A stretch of DNA of 16,846 nucleotides from Ktedonobacter sp. (GTDB lineage Bacteria; Chloroflexota; Ktedonobacteria; Ktedonobacterales; Ktedonobacteraceae). The translations under genes and the position numbers were made by a program. Of this stretch, positions 1 to 5,570 are shown piece by piece. The stretch covers positions 7,281 to 24,126 of the forward strand of contig DMFQ01000323.1 of NCBI GenBank assembly GCA_003450555.1, given 5' to 3'. A model generated the notes under the pieces. That model did no database searches and was not told where the DNA came from. It saw nothing but the letters and a program-made list of their open reading frames with translations. Positions within the stretch are counted from its first letter, which is position 1. Every line of letters starts with the position of its first letter.

Positions 1-1196
1 CCTTGTGCATCACGATAGCATGCGCCTGCCTGGGAAGTTCTTCCCTGTTGGCGATAGACTTCTCCCATCCCCAGCAATGCCCTACTCTCAATAAGCTCTT
101 GTTGTAGCTTATCTGCCAGGATCAGCGCCTCATTGTACGTCTGTAGTGCAGTTGAAAGAAAGCCTCTGAGGCGCTGACTATCGCCAATCCCAACCATCGT
201 TTCAGCCTGTCCAATACGGTAGGCAATAGCCTTATATGTCCGTAGCGCCCTCTCCATCATCGAGTTTGCGTAGGAGAGCTGTCCTCGACGCATATTGATT
301 TCCCCTAAAAGGCGATTCGCGTGAGCCGTACCCAGAGCATTCTGTTTATCCATGAATCGTTGGAGCGCTAGTTGTGCACTCGTCAACGCCTGGTCTACCT
401 GCCCTCGCAATTCAGCAACCTCGGACAACCCCAAATTGCCATCCGCCTCTCCCAGTTCGTATTCTATAGGACGAGAACGCTCCACTGCCTGGCCAAAGCA
501 TTCTTCCGACTCATCGAGTCGTCTCTGGTCAAGGTAAATACGTCCTAGACCTGATAGAGTATCAACAATGCCGTACAGGTCTCGAGTTGCTTCGTAGACT
601 TCCATCGCATTTCGATAAGCTGTTGCTGCTTCATTAAACCTTCGTGTCATGCGTAAAATATCGGCAAGGCTACGACGAGCGTCCGCCTCGTTAACGGCGT
701 CTCGAGCATCGCTAAAATAGTTGATAGCCTGCTGATAGTACGTGGCCGCACCATCGGTATTGCCACGTTGCAACTCAATGTGTCCAAGCGCCAATGCCAC
801 ATTTCCCTCTCCTTGTGCATTGCCGCCCTCCTCCATGCTATAAAGTTCGCGTGCTCGTTCATATGCTTCTTGCGCGCGGTCCAGGTGTACCTGCTGTCGC
901 TCCAAATGACCTATGGCCAATGCAGCGTGCGCCTCCTTCACAGATTGTCCTGCTTCTCGGTATAACTTCATCGCGCGTTGGTAATTGGTAATAGCCTGTT
1001 CAATCAAATTGTTCTCACGCTGTACATCAGCTAACAGTGAGCGACAATCGCCCGCGCGTTTACTATCCCCCAGCTCTCGGAACAATTTCTCTGCACCGAT
1101 CAAAGCCTCTGCTGCTACCTCCAACTTCCCATCATTATAGGCGTTGATGCCCATTTGTAAGCGACTTTCAGCCACTTCATGATCCTGTGTTGTCAT
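1..1196 (-). CDS. TPR-repeat protein, N-terminal part (3' end cut by window edge)
   Basis: I read 398 codons from the ATG at 1196 with no stop before the left edge. The protein is built almost entirely of tetratricopeptide repeats with a 40-residue period, the kinesin-light-chain/LGN style. Successive helices carry A..Y..A..LYR patterns (for example AITNYQRAMKLYREAG, AQEAYERARELY, AATYYQQAINYF, ALQTYNEALILA). About nine or ten repeats are visible. No signal peptide or membrane segment is seen, so it is probably a cytoplasmic protein-protein scaffold. Its partner is unknown and the missing C-terminus may hold another domain. The start is fixed by an in-frame TGA 12 codons upstream. The ribosome binding site is weak (GAGAAAG). 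A promoter lies at 1282-1310. It is divergent from the cyclic-nucleotide-binding gene at 1436. Confidence 0.85.
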   Translation of the reverse strand, partial: MTTQDHEVAESRLQMGINAYNDGKLEVAAEALIGAEKLFRELGDSKRAGDCRSLLADVQRENNLIEQAITNYQRAMKLYREAGQSVKEAHAALAIGHLERQQVHLDRAQEAYERARELYSMEEGGNAQGEGNVALALGHIELQRGNTDGAATYYQQAINYFSDARDAVNEADARRSLADILRMTRRFNEAATAYRNAMEVYEATRDLYGIVDTLSGLGRIYLDQRRLDESEECFGQAVERSRPIEYELGEADGNLGLSEVAELRGQVDQALTSAQLALQRFMDKQNALGTAHANRLLGEINMRRGQLSYANSMMERALRTYKAIAYRIGQAETMVGIGDSQRLRGFLSTALQTYNEALILADKLQQELIESRALLGMGEVYRQQGRTSQAGACYRDAQ

Positions 1197-1281
1197 GGAA
1201 AATGTATCTTTCTCAATCTCTTGATGTGTTCAAAATATATGCTCAGCATTTGCTTTGGTAGTAGTATTCTTGCTTAGCTCC

Positions 1282-1310
1282 ATTGTAATGTCTCCTATCA
1301 ATAAAGTCAA
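1282..1310 (-). promoter_or_regulatory. sigma-A-type promoter of the TPR gene
   Basis: Read on the minus strand there is TTGACT (1305-1310), a 17-base spacer, then TACAAT (1282-1287). Transcription would start near 1275, leaving a leader of about 80 bases before the ATG at 1196. Predicted by eye from the consensus. Confidence 0.6.
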
Positions 1311-1359
1311 AAACAAAAGGCATGGCAAACATCAGCCGCTAGGCTAAACAGGCCGGTTG

Positions 1360-1368
1360 TGGTAAAAT
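1360..1368 (+). promoter_or_regulatory. extended -10 promoter of the cyclic-nucleotide-binding gene
   Basis: TGGTAAAAT is an extended -10 element (TGn plus a TATAAT-like hexamer) 68 bases upstream of the ATG at 1436. No good -35 is seen, which is usual for extended -10 promoters. Confidence 0.4.
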
Positions 1369-1435
1369 ACGGTCTATAGTAAACGAAGCAGGAGCATAAG
1401 TAATCCAGAAAAAAAGTAAAAAGGAGCTTTCAGGT

Positions 1436-1867
1436 ATGTACGAAGATATCCTTAAGCGTGTGGACTTATTTTCAAACCTTGACAAGAAAGAATTGCATGC
1501 GCTTGCTCAGACTTGCCAGGAGCGCAAGTACAGTGCAGGGAGCACAGTAGTTTCGCAGGGCGATACAGGAGTAGGACTCTACGTAATCACTGCTGGCACA
1601 GTTCGTATCACTCAGGCAAAGAATCCTGATAAAGCAGAGGAAGTACTTGGTACAGAGTCTGCTGGAGGAGTGCTGGGCGAGATGGCACTGCTCGATGATT
1701 TGCCCCGTTCAGCCACTATCACCGCCGTAGACGATGTGACGGCTCTTCTACTGCCCGTCTGGGATTTTCGAGCAACAGTGCAAAGTCATCCTGATATCGC
1801 TTTGAAGCTCCTCGCAGTACTCAGCCGTCGCCTGCGTAAGGCCGAAAAACGTGTACACGATCATTGA
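1436..1867 (+). CDS. stand-alone cyclic-nucleotide-binding domain protein (Crp/Fnr-type sensor fold)
   Basis: A 143-residue protein consisting only of one cNMP-binding beta-barrel. The phosphate-binding cassette is plain: GEMALLDDLPRSATITA at about residues 80-96, with the Glu that contacts ribose and the Arg that contacts the cyclic phosphate in this family. SQGD..VGLYVITAGTV (about 39-55) is the usual first half of the barrel. The C-terminal helix LSRRLRKAEKRVHDH ends the protein, so the helix-turn-helix of a true Crp (usually 200-230 aa) is absent and no kinase or channel domain is attached. It may act through a partner. The start has a good Shine-Dalgarno AAGGAG at 1421-1426, 9 bases from ATG. 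It converges on nrdR across a long hairpin. Ligand (cAMP, c-di-GMP or other) cannot be told from sequence. Confidence 0.85.
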   Translation: MYEDILKRVDLFSNLDKKELHALAQTCQERKYSAGSTVVSQGDTGVGLYVITAGTVRITQAKNPDKAEEVLGTESAGGVLGEMALLDDLPRSATITAVDDVTALLLPVWDFRATVQSHPDIALKLLAVLSRRLRKAEKRVHDH

Positions 1868-1897
1868 GATGCTTGAAAAACAGCTTCTCACTAGCGC

Positions 1898-1948
1898 GAA
1901 CGCCCTGCGTTCCTGATAACCAAAGTTTACCAGGAACGCAGGGCGTTC
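1898..1948. terminator. long hairpin between convergent genes, likely bidirectional terminator
   Basis: Perfect 18-bp arms GAACGCCCTGCGTTCCTG (1898-1915) and its reverse complement (1931-1948) enclose a 15-base loop. It lies between the ends of the cNMP-binding gene (1867) and nrdR (1969). No T-run follows directly on either strand, so Rho-independent function is inferred from position and stem strength. Confidence 0.6.
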
Positions 1949-1968
1949 ATACTAAAAGCTTTTGTATC

Positions 1969-2436
1969 TTATGTCTCCGAAGTTGGCTTGGCTCTGTTGA
2001 GAAGATTCTGTATCTCTTCAAACATCGTCTCAACATCACCAAAGGACCGGTAAACACTGGCAAAGCGGATATAGGCGATCTTATCCATTCGTTGTAAATG
2101 TTCCATCACCAGCTCACCTATGACGTTACTTGGTACCTCTTGTCTACCCAGGCGATAGAGCTCCTGTTCGATCTCTTCAACTGCATTTTCAATTTCGCCT
2201 ACTGGCAAGGGACGCTTCTCACAAGCTTTGCGAATACCAATATAGAGCTTTTGACGGTCAAAATCTTCTCGCCGCTGGTCGCGCTTGATTACCATAAGGT
2301 GAAATTTCTCGACCCGCTCATATGTACTGAAGCGTCCTTTGCAATGTTCACATTCGCGCCTGCGATGTATGGCATCACCGATATCGCGCGAATCTTTTAC
2401 TCGCGATTCGGTTCCGCCACATAATGGACATTTCAT
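1969..2436 (-). CDS. nrdR: transcriptional repressor NrdR
   Basis: A 155-residue protein of full family length. NrdR represses ribonucleotide reductase genes in response to ATP/dATP. The N-terminal zinc ribbon starts at once (MKCPLCGG, Cys3/Cys6, then CEHC, Cys29/Cys32), followed by the typical RFSTYERVE linker. The ATP-cone spans about residues 47-137 (VIKRDQRREDFDRQKL, then YIRFASVYRSFGDVETMFEEI). The start ATG at 2436 is preceded by AAGGGGTG as ribosome binding site. An extended -10 element sits at 2471-2479. No ribonucleotide reductase gene is in the window, so its targets lie elsewhere; I did not recognise NrdR boxes nearby. Confidence 0.97.
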   Translation of the reverse strand: MKCPLCGGTESRVKDSRDIGDAIHRRRECEHCKGRFSTYERVEKFHLMVIKRDQRREDFDRQKLYIGIRKACEKRPLPVGEIENAVEEIEQELYRLGRQEVPSNVIGELVMEHLQRMDKIAYIRFASVYRSFGDVETMFEEIQNLLNRAKPTSET

Positions 2437-2470
2437 CCTGGTGCACCCCTTGAAATAGCGTAATAGAACT

Positions 2471-2479
2471 ATTCTATCA
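2471..2479 (-). promoter_or_regulatory. extended -10 promoter of nrdR
   Basis: On the minus strand the bases read TGATAGAAT, an extended -10 match, about 35 bases upstream of the nrdR ATG. The -35 region is poor. Confidence 0.4.
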
Positions 2480-2512
2480 CAGTATTCAAAAGGTGGTAGA
2501 CCGGTATAAAGG

Positions 2513-2773
2513 TCAAATCATTATAGGAGTAGCTTCCTCTGAAGTAATGGTGACGGTCGATCTAATGCTTGCATGAATAGCTGGAGTTGACATTTCCTCG
2601 GTGGGATGTACTTTGCCGATATAACCTGAGCGCAAGCGCGATCCTTCACGCCAATAGGCGTACCAGTAAGGACCATGCCCATGACCATCACGGCATGTGC
2701 TGCATGAGGCTTTTCCACATTTGCGATATTGCAATTGATAAGTGATATGTTGATTGCTCGGTAGTTGATTCAT
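2513..2773 (-). CDS. small Cys-rich protein, DUF6788-like
   Basis: An 86-residue protein with the pattern YRKCGKASCSTC..GHGHGPYWYAYWREG then LRSGYIGK, roughly residues 16-53. This CGKxxC..HGPYWYxYW signature is what I know as the DUF6788-type family of small proteins of unknown function, common in some archaea and Chloroflexota. The cysteines CxxxxCxxC and the HGH may bind a metal. The C-terminal third has no recognisable motif. I chose the ATG at 2773 rather than the TTG at 2794 because GGAAGGGGACC lies just upstream and would otherwise be inside the gene. The leader carries a large inverted repeat (2840-2882) and an extended -10 element (2905-2913). Confidence 0.7.
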   Translation of the reverse strand: MNQLPSNQHITYQLQYRKCGKASCSTCRDGHGHGPYWYAYWREGSRLRSGYIGKVHPTEEMSTPAIHASIRSTVTITSEEATPIMI

Positions 2774-2839
2774 TAGTAAGGTCCCCTTCCACAAATCAAA
2801 AAACTACAAAAGTTCATTTCAAAACCACAATCAGCATAC

Positions 2840-2882
2840 CATCATTGGATGAACATTTTATGAAAATGTTCATCCAATGATG
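2840..2882. repeat. 20-bp perfect inverted repeat in DUF6788-like gene leader
   Basis: Arms CATCATTGGATGAACATTTT (2840-2859) and its exact reverse complement (2863-2882) are separated by three bases. A further copy of AATGTTCATC lies at 2887-2896 and an AGTTCATTT at 2811-2819, so the GTTCAT/ATGAAC word occurs four times. It could be an operator array, a leader RNA hairpin or the remnant of a mobile element end. Confidence 0.8.
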
Positions 2883-2904
2883 ACATAATGTTCATCTTGT
2901 AGCA

Positions 2905-2913
2905 AGTATAACA
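2905..2913 (-). promoter_or_regulatory. extended -10 promoter of the DUF6788-like gene
   Basis: The minus strand reads TGTTATACT, an extended -10, with TTTTAA 17 bases upstream as a weak -35. The transcript would start near 2898 and include the whole hairpin at 2840-2882. Confidence 0.4.
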
Positions 2914-3058
2914 TGTAAATTATCGAATTAAAATAACATCTTTTTCATTTTCCATGTATTCATCCATTTTCTTTTCTCGCTCCTGCGCCCTGCAAAAAAG
3001 TCTTTCGAAAAGATCTGAACTTTGTGATCGGGATGAGAGTACACCCTCCTCCTTAAAG

Positions 3059-3067
3059 TGGTATAAT
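3059..3067 (+). promoter_or_regulatory. extended -10 promoter of hpf
   Basis: TGGTATAAT is a perfect extended -10 element, 83 bases upstream of the hpf ATG. The -35 position (about 3039-3044) does not match consensus. Confidence 0.5.
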
Positions 3068-3149
3068 AAGCCAGTACCCAATCTGCCTGGTTTTTGATAA
3101 ACCTCTTTTGTTTGTTTTGTTTGTTGTTGGATCGGAAAGAGAAAATACA

Positions 3150-3806
3150 ATGCAAATCATTATCAATGGTAAGCAGATGGAGGTTACTCCTCGATTACGT
3201 CAACATATCGAACGGAAAGTACAGCGCCTGTCCCGTTTTGTTGATGAGGAGACTCTTGTAGAGGTAACGGTTACAGAAGAGCAGACGCGTAGTGCACGTG
3301 ATCGCTACTTAGTCCAACTTGCGCTTGCCAGTTCCTCTCATCCAGTCCGTAGTGAAATGAGAGCAGTCAACGCGAATATGGCCCTTGACCTTGTTTTGGA
3401 TAAAGTTGTAGTCCAGCTAGGCCGCCAGAAAGATCGTCATACTTCCACAATCCGCCGTCGTACCCCACTTGTAAAAGTTCTTTCTCTCACTCGCTCTGGT
3501 AACCTTTCGCCTTTGGAAGAACAGGAAGAGGAGGGAATGGCTGACCTCGGGAAAAATGTAGATGGAAAGCATACCGGCAGTGATGCCTCTTCCATCGACA
3601 ATGAACGCAACGAAGAAATCTGGTCAAAAGTAGTTGAAATCCGCCGCGTTCCCACCAAGCCAATGGGCGATCAGGAGGTCATAGCTCAGATGGAGACGTT
3701 AGGGCTCTCCTTCTTCCCATTCTATAACGAGGCCACCGATAACGTGAACGTTATGTACCGCCTGAGTAAAGGAGGCTACGGTCTCCTCGTGCCAGAACTA
3801 CAATAA
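3150..3806 (+). CDS. hpf: long-form ribosome hibernation promoting factor
   Basis: A 218-residue protein that binds the 30S decoding region and drives 100S ribosome dimer formation in stationary phase or stress. Residues 1 to about 105 are the S30AE/RaiA domain (MQIIINGKQMEV..RLRQHIERKVQRLSRF, then MALDLVLDKVVVQLGRQKDR). An acidic linker follows. Residues about 155-215 are the C-terminal dimerisation domain of long HPFs (VEIRRVPTKPM, then LSFFPFYNEATDNVNVMYRLSKGGYGLLVPEL). It is slightly longer than the usual 180-190 aa because of the linker. I chose the ATG at 3150, where the conserved family N-terminus begins, over the upstream TTG at 3108. The ribosome binding site is modest (GGAAAGAG). 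Single gene under its own promoter at 3059-3067. Confidence 0.93.
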   Translation: MQIIINGKQMEVTPRLRQHIERKVQRLSRFVDEETLVEVTVTEEQTRSARDRYLVQLALASSSHPVRSEMRAVNANMALDLVLDKVVVQLGRQKDRHTSTIRRRTPLVKVLSLTRSGNLSPLEEQEEEGMADLGKNVDGKHTGSDASSIDNERNEEIWSKVVEIRRVPTKPMGDQEVIAQMETLGLSFFPFYNEATDNVNVMYRLSKGGYGLLVPELQ

Positions 3807-3820
3807 CCAGCAGGGGATCG

Positions 3821-4008
3821 TCTCGTAGGGGCGGGAGAGGAGTGGAAGTGGGGTGGGGACGCTTGCGTCGCCCAGGGGGGAGGGGCAAAGCGGCACGGAA
3901 ACAGAAACATCGAACCTATAGCCCTGTTATGGTGAACAGGCAAGATACGGGACGAAGGCGACGCAAGCATCCCCACCCCCTTCTTCCGCCACCCACGCCC
4001 CTACGAGA
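3821..4008. repeat. 188-bp element with inverted-repeat ends (MITE-like)
   Basis: The ends are exact 13-bp inverted repeats, TCTCGTAGGGGCG at 3821-3833 and CGCCCCTACGAGA at 3996-4008. A second inner pair of about 23 bp with one mismatch (GGGGTGGGGACGCTTGCGTC near 3850-3873 against its complement near 3956-3978) follows. The centre contains a small hairpin CCTGTT/AACAGG at 3923-3940. It carries no credible protein and lies between the convergent ends of hpf and the zinc-finger gene. No target-site duplication is evident. It may be a non-autonomous mobile element and may also serve as a terminator. Confidence 0.7.
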
Positions 4009-4015
4009 TGCCAAT

Positions 4016-4657
4016 TTAAAAAGTAATCTCGAATTGCCATGGATGTGGCAGAAAGTCTCCAAATTGAGCAAGCGGATCCGCCGCACGTATCGTCATTGCG
4101 TGTGCATCCGCTGATGGAAGCGGGCGGAAACGCGCGCTGCCCTGGTAGATTGCCTGGTTTGCATCACTCGCCAGTTCAGGTCGAGCTAAAAGCATCCCCC
4201 CTCGATCCCCCGTCCACTGTGTTCCCGTATTATCCTTTACCAGGAAAATGATACGTGGAACAAACGCAAAGCCGACGGTAAACGGTGGCCTGATCCACAG
4301 GTACTGGAGTTCAAAATGCTTCTCGTAGAACTGCAACTGGTGCAGCATCAACACCATGCCTTGCTGCTTCTGCTCAAGTTTGATAGTAATGCTTCGCACA
4401 GGTTCACGTGGCAAAGTCGGTACAGCCTGTTCGATTTCTGGTGGAGCAGCTATCACCACGGGTGGCCGTGAAGCCAATTCCAGCGCTTTCGCCGAGAAGG
4501 GTGTCGTATCCTGAAGAATATCATTACACAGTTGTAGGCAATCTTCGCAGATATCGGCCGCTCCTGGACCAGCTACCATGCGGCGGACATCTGGTGGGCG
4601 GCGACCACAGAAAGAACAGCGAGCCAGCGATCGGTCGAAACTCATGTCTTTCATCAT
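4016..4657 (-). CDS. ClpX-type C4 zinc-finger protein without ATPase domain
   Basis: A 213-residue protein. Residues 14-50 are a ClpX N-terminal zinc-binding domain: CSFCGRRPPDVRRMVAGPG, then ICEDCLQLCNDIL, with Cys14, Cys17, Cys37 and Cys40 as ligands. In ClpX this domain dimerises and binds adaptors and substrates. There is no Walker A/B or AAA+ domain, so this is not a truncated ClpX in any useful sense. From about residue 90 a different region begins, beta-rich in appearance (FELQYLWIRPPFTVGFAF..RIIFLVKD), which I do not recognise. Start: two adjacent ATGs at 4657 and 4654 overlap GAGG; an ATG at 4645 has the better spacing and is also possible. It is the third gene of the murT-gatD unit, 28 bases after gatD. 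Confidence 0.8.
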   Translation of the reverse strand: MMKDMSFDRSLARCSFCGRRPPDVRRMVAGPGAADICEDCLQLCNDILQDTTPFSAKALELASRPPVVIAAPPEIEQAVPTLPREPVRSITIKLEQKQQGMVLMLHQLQFYEKHFELQYLWIRPPFTVGFAFVPRIIFLVKDNTGTQWTGDRGGMLLARPELASDANQAIYQGSARFRPLPSADAHAMTIRAADPLAQFGDFLPHPWQFEITF

Positions 4658-4685
4658 CCTCGTTGTTGGTACATCGACACACTTT

Positions 4686-5570
4686 TCAACTGTTGTGAGT
4701 ACTCAATACGGCTTTGGCCGCGTTTTGCAATCCCATACGTTCAAGTAGAAAGGCATGAGCCTCCCATTCCAATCTATCATCGAGAGGTGTAAGCGCTAAA
4801 GATGGATCAAAATTTGCTGTCTTCAGACGCTCTAAAGAAGGTACTTCCTGTGTCCATTCGCCTGCTTCATCAACAGAGGAATCGCTCCAATCCTTCTTCC
4901 CATATTTGCGCTGCAGGGCCAACTCGATCAGGTGATCGGCAAAATGCGGGTTCTTGGGCAAGAGTGAACCATGCATGTACGTTCCGTAAGCGTTACGATA
5001 GATCGCACCTTCCGTAGCATCTTCCGCGTTATTGCCATATCCCCTCAGTACTTTTCCTATAGGTTGAGCCGTGCCCAGATACGTACGACCGCCATGATTC
5101 TCAAAACCAACCAGCGTGCTGCCATTCCAACTGATCGCAATGTCTCCAATACAGCGCGCTACCTGTGGCCCTTTGTGAATCGTCCAGGCGTCGAAAACCC
5201 CTAATCCCCGCATATCAGGACCACTGGCCGGTCGATAATAGTGCGCTAGTAGTTGATAGCCACCACACACGGCCAATACAGGCATATCGTCCTCGATCGC
5301 AGCCCATAGCCCGATACCTTTGGTCTCATGCAGATCTTGAGCTACAGGTGCCTGCTCCCTGTCTTGACCACCACCAATGAACAGCATATCGTACTCATCA
5401 GGCGCTAAAGCATCGCCGATTCCCAGGACAACCACCCGCAGTTCGATACCGCGTTGCCGGCAGCGTTGGCTGAGCACAAGAATATTGCCACGATCTCCAT
5501 ACAGATTTAATTGATCCGGATACAAGTGCCCCAGCGTAAGCGTCAGTTGTGGAGTAACACTGTCATTCAA
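4686..5570 (-). CDS. gatD: lipid II isoglutaminyl synthase, glutamine amidotransferase subunit GatD
   Basis: A 294-residue class I (CobB/CobQ-like) glutaminase that supplies ammonia to MurT for amidating D-Glu of the peptidoglycan stem peptide. Family landmarks are LYPDQLNLYGDRGN (about 16-29), FIGGGQDREQ (64-73), the nucleophile elbow LAVCGGYQLL (Cys102) and YMHGSLLPKNP with the catalytic His200. About 65 residues follow the end of the usual domain (family length about 240-260); they contain no motif I know. No ATG is available. I chose the TTG at 5570 because it forms a TTGA overlap with the murT stop and has GGGAGGG 9 bases upstream; another TTG at 5588 lacks this. The overlap implies translational coupling, fitting the MurT/GatD heterodimer. 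Confidence 0.92.
   Translation of the reverse strand: MNDSVTPQLTLTLGHLYPDQLNLYGDRGNILVLSQRCRQRGIELRVVVLGIGDALAPDEYDMLFIGGGQDREQAPVAQDLHETKGIGLWAAIEDDMPVLAVCGGYQLLAHYYRPASGPDMRGLGVFDAWTIHKGPQVARCIGDIAISWNGSTLVGFENHGGRTYLGTAQPIGKVLRGYGNNAEDATEGAIYRNAYGTYMHGSLLPKNPHFADHLIELALQRKYGKKDWSDSSVDEAGEWTQEVPSLERLKTANFDPSLALTPLDDRLEWEAHAFLLERMGLQNAAKAVLSTHNS

Larger units (their letters stand above)
2774..3149. other. gene-free stretch between divergent DUF6788-like gene and hpf
   Basis: This 376-base, AT-rich interval holds the leader and promoter of the minus-strand DUF6788-like gene (hairpin 2840-2882, -10 at 2905-2913) and the hpf promoter (3059-3067). From about 2935 to 3050 I see nothing interpretable. 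Open frames of about 75 codons on the minus strand here overlap the hpf promoter and show no protein-like pattern. Confidence 0.6.

Noticed and set aside
1230..1283. 17-codon open frame upstream of the TPR gene with an AGGAG before its ATG
   Set aside because: Its ATG overlaps the -10 hexamer of a good promoter (1282-1310), so it should not be in the transcript. It could be a leader peptide only if transcription starts further upstream.
2920..3155. Two minus-strand open frames of about 75 codons upstream of hpf
   Set aside because: They overlap the hpf promoter and start codon, begin with weak starts, and show no protein-like pattern.
3842..4114. 90-codon plus-strand frame across the 188-bp element
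   Set aside because: It runs through the inverted repeats and into the zinc-finger gene in antisense; composition is that of the repeat.
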